64,000 bases of DNA from an uncultured Oscillospiraceae bacterium (lineage in GTDB: Bacteria; Bacillota; Clostridia; Oscillospirales; Oscillospiraceae), in assembly GCA_944387055.1 (NCBI GenBank), contig CALXDL010000063.1, positions 100,035-164,034 of the forward strand. Direction: 5' to 3'. Below, one piece after another: positions 44,034 to 54,527 of the stretch. The first letter of the stretch is position 1. Every line of letters starts with the position of its first letter. The position numbers were made by a program, and so were the translations under genes. The notes under the pieces are model-generated. The model had not been told where the DNA came from. It was given only the letters and a program-made list of their open reading frames with translations, and did not search any database.

Positions 44034-44378
44034 CTCTTCTGCCTGCTGCGATCGGTCTCGTTCTCCCCACTCGCACATCGCATCCAAGATGGGGATCAGA
44101 GATCTCCCCCGCTCTGTCAGACTATACTCCACCTTGGGTGGGATCTGTGGATATTCCTCGCGATGGACGAGTCCGTCCGCCTCCAGTTCCTTCAGCGCAG
44201 AGCTCAATGTCTTATAGGAGATCGTCCCGATGTACTTCTTCAGCTCATTGAAACGTATGACTCCGGCCTCCATCAATGCATAAAGGATGGACATCTTGTA
44301 TTTTCCTTGGATCAAGGACATCGTATAGCTGAAGCCTGTCTCCTCCAGTTTAACGCCTTTGATGCATCCGATATCCAT
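44010..44378 (-). CDS. HxlR family transcriptional regulator
   Basis: A 122-residue winged-helix protein with the HxlR pattern CxxGVKLEETGFSYTMSLIQGKYK, FNELKKYIGTISYKTLSSALKELEADGLVHREEY and YSLTERGRSL. A Cys near the N-terminus (DIGCIKG) could be redox active, as in HypR/YodB relatives. ATG 44378 follows AGGAG. Divergent from a flavin reductase gene, its probable target. Confidence 0.92.
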   Translation of the reverse strand: MDIGCIKGVKLEETGFSYTMSLIQGKYKMSILYALMEAGVIRFNELKKYIGTISYKTLSSALKELEADGLVHREEYPQIPPKVEYSLTERGRSLIPILDAMCEWGERDRSQQAEEKDAVRTS

Positions 44379-44416
44379 ATTGCGCTCTCCTTCTGGTTCG
44401 TATATCACTTGTGTGT

Positions 44417-44469
44417 AAGTATCGCACTTCGATGTGCGTACTTGTTTTTTCTGCATTCCTTGCTATGAT
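44417..44469 (+). promoter_or_regulatory. Promoter and inverted-repeat operator between hxlR and the flavin reductase
   Basis: An inverted repeat (arms AAGTATCGCAC and GTGCGTACTT, one bulged base; 44417-44443) abuts the -35 box TTGTTT (44442-44447). After 16 bases comes TATGAT (44464-44469). The repeat is the likely HxlR operator. Confidence 0.7.
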
Positions 44470-44538
44470 CATATTAACACAATCGTCCTGGCATATCCAG
44501 AGCGATCGATCCTACAGACGGAGAAAGGAGCTTCGATC

Positions 44539-45111
44539 ATGGCGAAAGATCTTGGGGCAAGACCCTATCTGTTCCCGATGCCGACCTATATGATCGCCAC
44601 TTATAATGAAGACGATACTGTCGATGTGATGATGATGGCATGGGGCGGGATCTGTGCGGCGGATATGGTCGCGCTGAATCTAGAAGCGGAGCATAAGACC
44701 GTGGCCAATCTTGAGAAGCGGAATGCCTTCACGCTTGCTGTCCCGGGGACGGACACGTTAGAGGTGTCTGATTTCTTTGGGATCGCCACCGCCAACAAGA
44801 TGGCAGACAAATTCGAACGCAGCGGCCTCCATGCCGTCAAGAGCGAACGGGTAGATGCGCCTATCATCACAGAGTATCCGATCACGTTGGAGTGTGAAGT
44901 GGTGGAGATGCAGGCCCAGCCCTATGGACTGCGTGTCCTCGGCAAGATCATCAACGTGATCGCAGATGAGTCTATCCTGGACGATGCCGGGAAGATCGAT
45001 GCTGGAAAGGTCCATGCCTTCGCTTTCGACCAGATGCAGAACGGATATTATGCGATCGGCGAGAAGGTCGGCCAAGCGTGGCACAGCGGCGCCGGATGGA
45101 TGCACAAGTGA
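44539..45111 (+). CDS. Flavin reductase-like FMN-binding protein
   Basis: A 190-residue split-barrel flavoprotein of the flavin_reduct family (MPTYMIATYNEDDTVDVMMMAWGG, then KTVANLEKRNAFTLAVPG). ATG 44539 follows AAAGGAG. It has the usual size and no frameshift. Probable role is FMN-dependent reduction induced by electrophile or redox stress through the adjacent HxlR regulator; substrate unknown. Confidence 0.92.
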   Translation: MAKDLGARPYLFPMPTYMIATYNEDDTVDVMMMAWGGICAADMVALNLEAEHKTVANLEKRNAFTLAVPGTDTLEVSDFFGIATANKMADKFERSGLHAVKSERVDAPIITEYPITLECEVVEMQAQPYGLRVLGKIINVIADESILDDAGKIDAGKVHAFAFDQMQNGYYAIGEKVGQAWHSGAGWMHK

Positions 45112-45195
45112 GCGCGCAGCGGCAGCGGGAGCCGCGCTGAAGGACGGATGGAACGCAGTTTCATCATCCCCCCTGTCGGACAGCTCCCGCAAGGA

Positions 45196-45233
45196 AGGGA
45201 GGCGTCCCGCCATTCCTGGCGGGACGCCTCCCT
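45196..45233. terminator. Bidirectional terminator between convergent genes
   Basis: Perfect 16-bp stem AGGGAGGCGTCCCGCC with a 6-base loop, followed by CTTTCTC on the plus strand. Confidence 0.82.
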
Positions 45234-45256
45234 CTTTCTCAGTCGCAAGGCCGACC

Positions 45257-46465
45257 TTATTGGGCAGCAGCGGTCTCTTTTTTGTTTCCGGTGATGGCAT
45301 CCATCAGCACAGCGATGGCACCGTCGCCAGTGACGTTGCAGGCAGTGCCGAAGCTGTCCTGTGCGATGTAGAGGGCAATCATCAGGCTGCACATGACATC
45401 GTTGAATCCCAGCATGGTCTGCAGGATACCCAGAGCTGCCATGACAGCGCCGCCCGGCACGCCGGGAGCGGCCACCATGGTGACGCCCAGCATCATGATG
45501 AAGGGGATCATCAGGCCCAGAGTGATGTCCCAGCCGTTGAGCATCATGATGGCGATGGAGCAGCTGGTGAGGGTGATGGTGGAGCCGGAGAGGTGGATGG
45601 TGGCGCACAGCGGGATGACGAACTCAGCGATGCGCTTGCTGACGCCGTTCTTCTTAGTGCACTCCACGTTGACGGGGATCGTAGCGGCGGAGGACTGCGT
45701 GCCCAGAGCCGTCACATAGGCGGGGATCTCATTCTTGATGAGGGCAAAGGGGTTCCGCTTGGCCACCGCACCGGCCACCACATACTGGAAGATGATGATG
45801 ATCACATGCATGGCGATGATGATGCCGAACACCTTGATGAACACGCTCATGATCTCCACGACCGTACCGGCGAAGGTCATGTTGGCGAAGATGCCGTACA
45901 CGTGGAAGGGCAGCAGGGGGATCAGGATGCCGGCCACCAGCTTCTCGATGATCTGCTGGACATCATTGAACACGTCCTTGAGGACCTTGCTGTGTGCCAG
46001 CGAGATGCCAAGGCCCAGGATGAAGGATATCAGCAAGGCAGTCATGACTTCCATCAGCGGGGGCATGTCGATGGTGAAGTATCCCGCCAGCATCGTCTCC
46101 TCAGCGTTGGCCGCGTTGTCCATGACGATGGAGCCCACATCCAGGAAGGAGGGGAACAACGTCATATCTACCGCATAGGCGAACGTACCGGAGATGAGGG
46201 TGGACAAATAAGCGATCCCGGCGGTGAGGGCCAGGGTCTTCCCGGCGCCATCGCCCAGGTCGGCGATACCGGGCACCACGAAGCCCACGATGATTAGCGG
46301 GATAGAGAAGTTCAAGAACTCGCCGAAGATATCATTGAACGTGGCGCCGATGCGGATGATGACGGGGAGATCCAGTTTCTGGGCAATAGTCCCCACGATC
46401 ACGCCCAGCACGATGGCGATGATCAGCTTGGGGAGCAGCCCCAATTTTTTCTTTTTCTGTTCCAT
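45257..46465 (-). CDS. Dicarboxylate/amino acid:cation symporter (DAACS family)
   Basis: A 402-residue symporter with the family landmarks: the serine-rich re-entrant loop TALGTQSSAATIPV, CATIHLSGSTITLT, and the C-terminal ligand region GVPGGAVMAALG and QDSFGTACNVTGDGA. It stands 93 bases behind a threonine ammonia-lyase gene on the same strand, so threonine or serine is the most likely substrate, taken up with sodium. ATG 46465 has only a weak ribosome binding site. Confidence 0.92.
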   Translation of the reverse strand: MEQKKKKLGLLPKLIIAIVLGVIVGTIAQKLDLPVIIRIGATFNDIFGEFLNFSIPLIIVGFVVPGIADLGDGAGKTLALTAGIAYLSTLISGTFAYAVDMTLFPSFLDVGSIVMDNAANAEETMLAGYFTIDMPPLMEVMTALLISFILGLGISLAHSKVLKDVFNDVQQIIEKLVAGILIPLLPFHVYGIFANMTFAGTVVEIMSVFIKVFGIIIAMHVIIIIFQYVVAGAVAKRNPFALIKNEIPAYVTALGTQSSAATIPVNVECTKKNGVSKRIAEFVIPLCATIHLSGSTITLTSCSIAIMMLNGWDITLGLMIPFIMMLGVTMVAAPGVPGGAVMAALGILQTMLGFNDVMCSLMIALYIAQDSFGTACNVTGDGAIAVLMDAITGNKKETAAAQ

Positions 46466-46558
46466 TTCTCTTCTTGCTCCGGCTCCTGCCGGAGTCCCCT
46501 CCTTATCCATGATTTGGTCTGCAGGGAACACATCCCCTGCAGGATCCATACAAGGTCT

Positions 46559-47752
46559 TCAGTGTTCCAGCAGCTCGTAGCCCTTGGCGCGCAGTGCCTC
46601 TTCGATCGCGTGGATGTGGTCGGCGTTGCGCGTCTCCATCACCATGTTGACGATGCAGGCGTTGACCTCAGAGTGCTCGTCCTCACGGGCATGGTCGATG
46701 CTGAGGATGTTGGCGCCGCTCTCGGCCACCACCTGCAGCAGCCCCAGCAGTCCGCCGGGACGGTCCGCCACTTTGGCGGAGATCTCAGCCACACGGCCGG
46801 CCTTGGTCAGGCCTCTGGTCACGATGCGGGAAAGGGTGGTGACGTCTACGTTGCCGCCGGAGACCACACACACAGTCTTGCGGGCGCTGGTATCCACTTT
46901 CCCGAACAGGCAGGCGGCCACAGACGTCGCACCGGCGCCCTCGGCCACGGTCTTCTGGCCCTCGATCAGTGCCAGGATGGCGGAAGCGATCTCATCCTCG
47001 CTGACGGTCACGATCTCGTCCACATACTTCTGGCACAGGTCGAACGTCAGGTCGCCGGGGGTGAGCACATGGATGCCGTCGGCGATGGTGTCGCCGTCCG
47101 CCACGGTGGTGATCTTCCCCTCCTTGCGGGACTCGTACATCGATGCCACGCTGGCCGCCTGGACACCGATGACTTTGCAGGAGGGCTTCAGGCTCTTGAT
47201 GGCGAAAGCGATACCGCTGATGAGGCCGCCGCCGCCGATGGGGCACACCACCTGCTCCACGTCCGGGAGCTGCTCGAGGATCTCCAGACCGATGGTGCCC
47301 TGGCCGGCGATGACATAGGGATCGTTGAAGGGATGAGCGAAGGTGTAGCCGTGCTCCTTGGTCAGGCGTTCAGCCTCCCGTGCCGCATCATCATACACAC
47401 CAGGGACCAGTACCACTTCCGCACCGTAGCCCTTGGTGGCCTCCACCTTGCTGATGGGCGCGCCGGCGGGCATGCAGATGATGGACTTGATCCCCAGCTT
47501 CGTAGCAGAGAGCGCGATGCCCTGCGCGTGGTTGCCAGCAGAGCAGGCGATGACGCCCTTGGAAGCCTCTTCCGGCGTCAGGGACCGGATCTTGTTGTAC
47601 GCGCCCCGGAGCTTGAACGCGCCGGTGAGCTGCAGGTTCTCCGCCTTGATGTAGATGTTCTCCCCGAGCTTCGGCGCCCGGTCCAGCGGCGTCCGGCGGG
47701 CGATGCCCTTGAGCGCCGACTGTGCGTCTTGGATCATTTCCAGTGTCAGCAT
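46559..47752 (-). CDS. ilvA: Threonine ammonia-lyase
   Basis: A 397-residue PLP enzyme deaminating threonine (and serine) to 2-oxobutyrate. PLP lysine in TGAFKLRGAYN, SAGNHAQG, the glycine loop IGGGGLISG, and a C-terminal ACT-type domain from about residue 325 (ISAKVADRPGGLLGLLQVV). The single ACT domain and length match the catabolic/TdcB-like type. Pairing with a symporter points to threonine fermentation rather than isoleucine synthesis. Confidence 0.95.
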   Translation of the reverse strand: MLTLEMIQDAQSALKGIARRTPLDRAPKLGENIYIKAENLQLTGAFKLRGAYNKIRSLTPEEASKGVIACSAGNHAQGIALSATKLGIKSIICMPAGAPISKVEATKGYGAEVVLVPGVYDDAAREAERLTKEHGYTFAHPFNDPYVIAGQGTIGLEILEQLPDVEQVVCPIGGGGLISGIAFAIKSLKPSCKVIGVQAASVASMYESRKEGKITTVADGDTIADGIHVLTPGDLTFDLCQKYVDEIVTVSEDEIASAILALIEGQKTVAEGAGATSVAACLFGKVDTSARKTVCVVSGGNVDVTTLSRIVTRGLTKAGRVAEISAKVADRPGGLLGLLQVVAESGANILSIDHAREDEHSEVNACIVNMVMETRNADHIHAIEEALRAKGYELLEH

Positions 47753-47811
47753 GATACGACCTCCCAGTTCGATTGGCGGACCTGGTATCGCTTGGCGTGT
47801 CCGTCTATTGA

Positions 47812-47878
47812 GGACAAATATATTTTATTTTGTCCTTCTTCTCGAGGTGATTATATGCTAACTTCTCCTTGAAAACAA
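47812..47878 (-). promoter_or_regulatory. Promoter and operator-like repeat upstream of ilvA
   Basis: Minus strand: TTGTTT (47873-47878), 17 bases, TATAAT (47850-47855). Just downstream of the expected start lies a 24-base inverted repeat with arms GGACAAA and TTTGTCC (47812-47835), well placed for a repressor. The rest of the gap to 48050 shows no gene. Confidence 0.7.
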
Positions 47879-48050
47879 TGCATGATCCTTCCAAATGTCT
47901 GCGCCTGCCATGTGTCTTTTTGACGAAAACTGTTCCTTCATCGTGTACACTCATCCATACCTTATCGTCATCTAAAAAAGTGATAACCAGTCAACAGGAT
48001 ATTCGAACATCACTTGTGCCCATAGATGCGGCTGGTCCCTTTCGCGCAGC

Positions 48051-48082
48051 GCGGGACACCGGCTATCTGACCGGTGTCCCGC
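48051..48082 (-). terminator. Hairpin after the tandem gdh genes
   Basis: Perfect 12-bp stem GCGGGACACCGG with an 8-base loop, 17 bases past the gdh stop; no T-run. Confidence 0.65.
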
Positions 48083-48099
48083 TTCGTCCAGATCGTCCC

Positions 48100-49449
48100 T
48101 CACAGTCCCTGAGCGATCATCGCCGCGGCGATCTTCTTGAACGCGGCGATATCGCTGCCTGCGATCAGATCGTATCCCAGGTCATATTCCTCCGCGGCAG
48201 CTGCGGAGATGTCGTAGATATAGCTCATGGTCGCCCGCAAACGGCTGTCCACCTCTTTGCGGGACCAGCTGTAGCGGATGCTGTTCTGCACCATCTCCAG
48301 AGCGGAGACCACGACGCCGCCGGAGCCAGAGGCCTTGGAGCCAGCTGTCAGGACCCGAGGGCTCAGACGCAGCAGCCGCAGCGCCTCTGCTGTGGCGGGC
48401 ATGTTGGCTGCCTCCACATAATAGCGCACGTCATTGGCCACGATCGCCACCGCGTCCTCCACGTCGATCTCGTTCTCCGTGGCACAGGGGACCGCCACAT
48501 CCACTGCCACTTCCCAGGGCTTCTTCCCAGGGAAGAACTGCACGCCGAAGCGCTCTGCATAAGGCTCTATCCGGTCCTGTCCGCTGGTACGCAGGGCCAG
48601 CATGAAGTCGAACTTCTCCTGTGTGGTCACGCCATCCGGATCGTAGACATAGCCGTCCGGGCCTGATAAGGTCACGACCCGGCCGCCCAATTCCGCGCTC
48701 TTTCGGCACACGCCCCAAGACATGTTCCCGAATCCAGAGACCGCCAAGCGCTTCCCCTCCAGGGTCTCACCCTGGCGCTCCAGCATCCGGGCCAGGAAGT
48801 ACACGGTGCCGAAGCCCGCGGCCTCCTGACGGATCTTGCTTCCGCCATAGGTGAGGCCCTTGCCAGTGAGGGCGCTGCTCTCCGTCCGGCCGGACAGGCG
48901 CTTATACTGGCCGAAGAGGTAACCGATCTCCCGGGCGCCTACGCCGATATCGCCCGCAGGGATATCCGTGTCAGACCCGATGTGGCGGTAGAGGGCCGTC
49001 ATGAAGCTCTGGCAAAAGCGCATGATCTCCCGGTCGCTCTTGCCTCTGGGGTCGAAGTCCGCGCCGCCGGAGGCACCGCCGATGGGCAGGCCCGTCAGCG
49101 CGTTCTTATAGGTCTGCTCGAAGCCCAGGAACTTCACCACAGAGCGGTCGACGGAGGGATGGAACCGCAGCCCGCCCTTGTAAGGACCGATCGCACTGTT
49201 GAACTGCACCCGGTAGCCATGTCCCGTGTGGGCGATGCCCTGGTCGTCCATCCACGGGACCGTGAAGCTGAGCATCCGCTCCGGCTCCACCATGCGGGTC
49301 AGGAGGTCCAGCCGCTCATAGAGCGGCGCGTCCGCCTCCAGAGCGGGCCCGATCATCTCCAGCCAGGACTGGACGGCCTGGAGATATTCCGGTTCATCGG
49401 CATAGCGCTGCCGCAAAGCGGCGGATACGCGGGCAACATACTCGTTCAT
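48100..49449 (-). CDS. Glutamate dehydrogenase paralogue lacking the catalytic lysine
   Basis: A 449-residue protein of full length, closely resembling hexameric clostridial glutamate dehydrogenase ([40 protein letters not shown]). The catalytic-lysine motif normally reading GG(A/G)KGG is GGASGG here; the codon is TCC. The NAGG motif is replaced by SGSGG, and VAGANIAGF by IAGSDIAAF. Other substrate-pocket lysines remain. The frame is clean, so the gene is maintained. It may be a non-catalytic partner of the intact enzyme encoded 12 bases upstream, or have a new function. Ribosome binding site GAGGAGGCGG. Confidence 0.9.
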   Translation of the reverse strand: MNEYVARVSAALRQRYADEPEYLQAVQSWLEMIGPALEADAPLYERLDLLTRMVEPERMLSFTVPWMDDQGIAHTGHGYRVQFNSAIGPYKGGLRFHPSVDRSVVKFLGFEQTYKNALTGLPIGGASGGADFDPRGKSDREIMRFCQSFMTALYRHIGSDTDIPAGDIGVGAREIGYLFGQYKRLSGRTESSALTGKGLTYGGSKIRQEAAGFGTVYFLARMLERQGETLEGKRLAVSGFGNMSWGVCRKSAELGGRVVTLSGPDGYVYDPDGVTTQEKFDFMLALRTSGQDRIEPYAERFGVQFFPGKKPWEVAVDVAVPCATENEIDVEDAVAIVANDVRYYVEAANMPATAEALRLLRLSPRVLTAGSKASGSGGVVVSALEMVQNSIRYSWSRKEVDSRLRATMSYIYDISAAAAEEYDLGYDLIAGSDIAAFKKIAAAMIAQGL

Positions 49450-49461
49450 GCCGCCGCCTCC

Positions 49462-51084
<1,623 letters not shown>

Positions 51085-51140
51085 TAGACAGCATCGCCTG
51101 CAAAGACTATACTGCTTAAATATAGACGGAGCCGTCTATA
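51085..51140 (+). promoter_or_regulatory. Promoter and operator of the tetR-ftsH operon
   Basis: TAGACA (51085-51090), 17 bases, TATACT (51108-51113). A near-perfect palindrome TATAGACGGAGCCGTCTATA (51121-51140) lies from about +1 to +20, where the TetR protein encoded downstream would block transcription. Confidence 0.8.
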
Positions 51141-51267
51141 AAATATCGAGGAAACGGAGCCGATACAGATATACGGGCCCGCCGATCACGGCACCAGGTC
51201 CTGAGCGATGCTCCGTGGGGCCGTCCCAAGCCAAGGCGGACGGGACAGGAGAAGGAGGTGGGGAGAA

Positions 51268-51906
51268 GTGGAGCAAGAAGAGCGGAAAGCCCGCAGCCGG
51301 AACACGATCTTCCAAGCAGCGCTGGAAGAATTTGGGTGCCGCAGCTACGACGAAGTGACCATGGAGGGCATCTGCGGGAGGCACGGCATCTCCAAGGGGA
51401 TGATGTACCATTATTATTCCAATAAAGATGACCTGTTCCTCCTGTGCGTGCAGGACACCTTCCAAGTGCTGGCGGCCTATATCGAGCAGAGCGCGGCGGA
51501 GCTGACCGGGCAAAGTGTCCTGGAGAACATCAAGGAGTTCTTCATGATCCGGGAGTACTTTTTCCAGCTCCATCCCAAGCGCAAGACGATCTTTGAAAAC
51601 GCCATGCTGCGTCCGCCCAAACATCTGGCCGGGCAGATATGGGCGCTGCGTACTCCGATCCGGGAACTGGATCTGCGGTTTTTCGAACAGCTGGTGGCTC
51701 ACATGCCTCTGCGCCTCGGATTGTCTCAGGAGCAGGTCTCCCGCTATCTGGCATGTGTAGAGAGCAATTTCCGTGCCGAGGCGATCCAGTACCGGCCCCA
51801 AGGCGTACATGACCTGCATGACCTGATGGAAGTCGCGGAGGAGCTGCTGGACATGACCCTGTTCGGCGTCCTCCAGGGGCCAGAATCGACCGCATATAAG
51901 GAGTAA
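51268..51906 (+). CDS. TetR family transcriptional regulator
   Basis: A 212-residue TetR regulator. The DNA-binding head reads NTIFQAALEEFGCRSYDEVTMEGICGRHGISKGMMYHYYSNKDDLF; the rest is a helical ligand domain. GTG 51268 lies 7 bases after AGGAGGTG. It is followed within 2 bases by a small membrane-protein frame and then ftsH, and probably represses them all through the palindrome at its promoter. Ligand unknown. Confidence 0.93.
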   Translation: MEQEERKARSRNTIFQAALEEFGCRSYDEVTMEGICGRHGISKGMMYHYYSNKDDLFLLCVQDTFQVLAAYIEQSAAELTGQSVLENIKEFFMIREYFFQLHPKRKTIFENAMLRPPKHLAGQIWALRTPIRELDLRFFEQLVAHMPLRLGLSQEQVSRYLACVESNFRAEAIQYRPQGVHDLHDLMEVAEELLDMTLFGVLQGPESTAYKE

Positions 51907-51908
51907 TC

Positions 51909-52100
51909 ATGATGCATCCAAACGATCCCCACAAACGTCGGGGCCGCCTGCTGTGGTTGGCTGCGGCCGCGTTCCTGCTGGCCATCATCCGCCGCAATGA
52001 GCGCCGCAAGGAGGCGTCTCCCGCGGACGATCCCGCAGGTCGACATCCAGGAAATGATACACAACGAAGAGGAGTTCCATATGAAAGAGATCAAGGATAG
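51909..52100 (+). CDS. Small membrane protein between tetR and ftsH
   Basis: A 63-residue frame starting at ATG 51909, 5 bases after AAGGAG. It has a basic N-terminus, one transmembrane segment (LLWLAAAAFLLAII) and a charged tail. It overlaps the ftsH start by 20 bases in another frame. Position, ribosome binding site and hydrophobic helix argue that it is real; it could be a small FtsH modulator, which is inference. Confidence 0.5.
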   Translation: MMHPNDPHKRRGRLLWLAAAAFLLAIIRRNERRKEASPADDPAGRHPGNDTQRRGVPYERDQG

Positions 52101-53955
52101 TGACCGCAAACCATCCAAAAAGCCGCTCATCTATTATTACATGGTGGCTCTGCTGGTGCTGATGCTGCTCAATGCGCTGTTCTTCCCCTCCGTCCTGTCC
52201 CGCCAGGTCATCGAGGTGCCTTATAGCCAGTTCCTCACCATGATCGATGATGGCCAAGTCTCCCAGGTGGCTTTGGAGGAGAGTTCCGGACAGCTGGTGT
52301 TCATCGCCGGCGAAGACGAGGCGCACCAGCAGGTCTATAAGACCGGCATCTGGCCGGATGACGGCCAGCGCCTGCTGGAGCAGCTCCGCTCTGACCCCAG
52401 CATCCAATTCCAGGCGGAGATCCCCACGCAGGCCAATCCGCTGCTCAGCTTCGTCCTGACCTGGATCCTCCCGATCTTCTTTTTCATCCTGATCGGTGAG
52501 CTGATCTCCCGTTGGATGATGAAGCGGATGGGGAATGGTCTGCCCGGCGGCATGGGCAATGCCATGACCTTCGGCAAATCCAACGCCAAAGTATATGTGG
52601 AAGCCTCTCAGATCGGCGTCACGTTCGCCGATGTGGCGGGGCAGGAAGAGGCCAAAGCGTCCCTGATGGAAGTGGTGGACTTCCTCCACGAACCGGAAAA
52701 ATACGCGGACATCGGCGCGCAGCTGCCCAAGGGCGTGCTGCTGGTTGGCCCTCCTGGCACCGGCAAGACCCTGCTGGCCAAGGCCGTGGCCGGCGAGGCC
52801 CATGTGCCCTTCTTCTCCATCTCTGGTTCGGAATTCGTGGAGATGTTCGTGGGCATGGGTGCCGCCAAGGTGCGCGACCTGTTCAAGCAGGCCAATGAAA
52901 AAGCCCCCTGTATCGTCTTCATCGACGAGATCGATGCCATCGGCAAGAAGCGGGACACGGGCGGTTACGGCGGCAATGACGAGCGTGAACAGACCCTCAA
53001 CCAGCTCTTGGCGGAGATGGACGGCTTTGACGGCCGCAAGGGCGTGGTCCTGCTGGCCGCCACCAACCGGCCGGAGAGCCTGGACCCCGCGCTCATGCGG
53101 CCCGGCCGGTTCGACCGGCGGGTCCCGGTGGAGCCGCCGGATCTGCCGGGGCGGAAAGCCATCCTCCAGGTCCACGCCAAGAAGGTCCATATCGCCGATG
53201 ACGTGGACTGGGATCTGATCGCCCGCACCACCGCCGGGAGCTCTGGTGCGGAGCTGGCCAATATCGTCAATGAGGCAGCTTTGCGGGCCGTGCGCCAGCA
53301 CCGCAAGGTCGTCAAGCAGGAGGATCTGGAGGAGAGCGTGGAGACCGTGCTGGCAGGCGCCCAGCGGAAGAACGCTGTGATCTCGGATCAGGAGAAGAAG
53401 ATCGTCTCCTATCACGAGATCGGTCATGCCCTGGTGGCGGCTCTCCAGACCCACTCCGCCCCGGTGACCAAGATCACCATCATCCCGCGCACCTCCGGCG
53501 CCCTGGGCTATACCATGCAGGTGGACACCGGGGAGAAAGCTCTGATGAGCCGGACCGAGCTCTACAACAAGATCGCCACGCTCACCGGCGGCCGTGCCGC
53601 CGAGGAGCTGATCTTCGGTAAGGAGAACATGACGACCGGCGCATCCAACGACATCGAGCAGGCCACCAAGTTGGCCCGCGCCATGATCACCCGCTACGGG
53701 ATGACGGACGAGTTCGACATGATGGCCCTGGAGACCATCCAGAACCAATATCTGGGCGGGGATACCTCCCTCACCTGCGCGCCGGAGACCGCCGCCAAGA
53801 TCGACGCGATGGCCGCCCAGATCATCAAAGAGGCCCATGAGAAGGCCCTTGGCATCCTGAAAGCACATGAAGGCAAGCTCCACGAGCTGGCGGAATATCT
53901 GCTGGAAAAGGAGACCATCACCGGTGAGGCCTTCATGTCTATCCTGAACGCTTGA
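52081..53955 (+). CDS. ftsH: ATP-dependent zinc metalloprotease FtsH
   Basis: A 624-residue FtsH: two transmembrane helices (near residues 17-38 and 122-142) around an extracytoplasmic domain, then the AAA+ domain with Walker A GPPGTGKT, Walker [12 protein letters not shown] and second region of homology [18 protein letters not shown]. The protease domain has the zinc motif HEIGH and the third ligand region near [16 protein letters not shown] 52081 follows GAGGAG. It degrades membrane and regulatory proteins. Control by a dedicated TetR protein suggests this is an accessory FtsH copy. Confidence 0.95.
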   Translation: MKEIKDSDRKPSKKPLIYYYMVALLVLMLLNALFFPSVLSRQVIEVPYSQFLTMIDDGQVSQVALEESSGQLVFIAGEDEAHQQVYKTGIWPDDGQRLLEQLRSDPSIQFQAEIPTQANPLLSFVLTWILPIFFFILIGELISRWMMKRMGNGLPGGMGNAMTFGKSNAKVYVEASQIGVTFADVAGQEEAKASLMEVVDFLHEPEKYADIGAQLPKGVLLVGPPGTGKTLLAKAVAGEAHVPFFSISGSEFVEMFVGMGAAKVRDLFKQANEKAPCIVFIDEIDAIGKKRDTGGYGGNDEREQTLNQLLAEMDGFDGRKGVVLLAATNRPESLDPALMRPGRFDRRVPVEPPDLPGRKAILQVHAKKVHIADDVDWDLIARTTAGSSGAELANIVNEAALRAVRQHRKVVKQEDLEESVETVLAGAQRKNAVISDQEKKIVSYHEIGHALVAALQTHSAPVTKITIIPRTSGALGYTMQVDTGEKALMSRTELYNKIATLTGGRAAEELIFGKENMTTGASNDIEQATKLARAMITRYGMTDEFDMMALETIQNQYLGGDTSLTCAPETAAKIDAMAAQIIKEAHEKALGILKAHEGKLHELAEYLLEKETITGEAFMSILNA

Positions 53956-54016
53956 TCGCTGACGCCGGCGATCCTACTAAAACGATCGCCCGGCAGGAGC
54001 AGATATGCAGCATCGT

Positions 54017-54053
54017 GCCCCCTGATGTAGGACATGCGACTACATCAGGGGGC
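54017..54053 (+). terminator. Terminator hairpin after ftsH
   Basis: Perfect 14-bp stem GCCCCCTGATGTAG with a 9-base loop, 61 bases after the ftsH stop; only ATT follows. Confidence 0.7.
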
Positions 54054-54480
54054 ATTCCTGTCCTCGCGGATCTCTCCGCGGGTGGGGCCCGGCAGGGCGC
54101 CCTCTCCTTCACGGGGCGCCCGGTCCTGACACCGGCACAGGCCTCTGGGACCTGTCAGCTGGAAGGGGCATCGGCTTGCCAGCGGATGTCCTGGTCCGTC
54201 GGCCACGCATCCCGGCCTCCGAAAGGGAGGAGTCCCCTCCTCTCCTTTCTCCGTGCCGTGGCAGCACGGGACCGATCGCGCCGCGGTCGCCCAACGGTGC
54301 CCGTGGCGGTGCCAGTCGTTCGTTAAGGATGGTAGTCCTCCCGTTTCGTTTTCCTTCGGCATGGCCGGGTCCGCGCGCTTTCTGCCCGCCCCGCCTCTGT
54401 ACTTTTTTGTATCTTTTTGTCACGTTTTCACAAAAAGTAAAAAAATGTTATATCTTAGATCTACCGGTGGGAAGGAGGCG
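54054..54480. other. GC-rich gap with no recognised gene
   Basis: About 430 bases. Open frames exist on both strands but none has a ribosome binding site or recognisable sequence. The right end turns AT-rich (runs of A and T near 54405-54450), consistent with the promoter of the Spo0A_C-like gene. Confidence 0.4.
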
Positions 54481-54527
54481 AAAGAGAGGAGGTCAACGAA
54501 ACGTTCGAACAGAAGGAGAACCGATCT

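Noticed and set aside
44966-46297. 443-codon open frame on the plus strand
   Set aside because: Antisense to the symporter gene and extremely His/Asp-rich, a codon-bias artefact.
51985-53883. 632-codon open frame on the minus strand
   Set aside because: Mirror of ftsH; composition dominated by His, Gly, Leu and Asp without motifs.
54045-54362. 105-codon frame on the minus strand
   Set aside because: No ribosome binding site, no recognisable family, overlaps the ftsH terminator; composition like GC-rich noncoding DNA.
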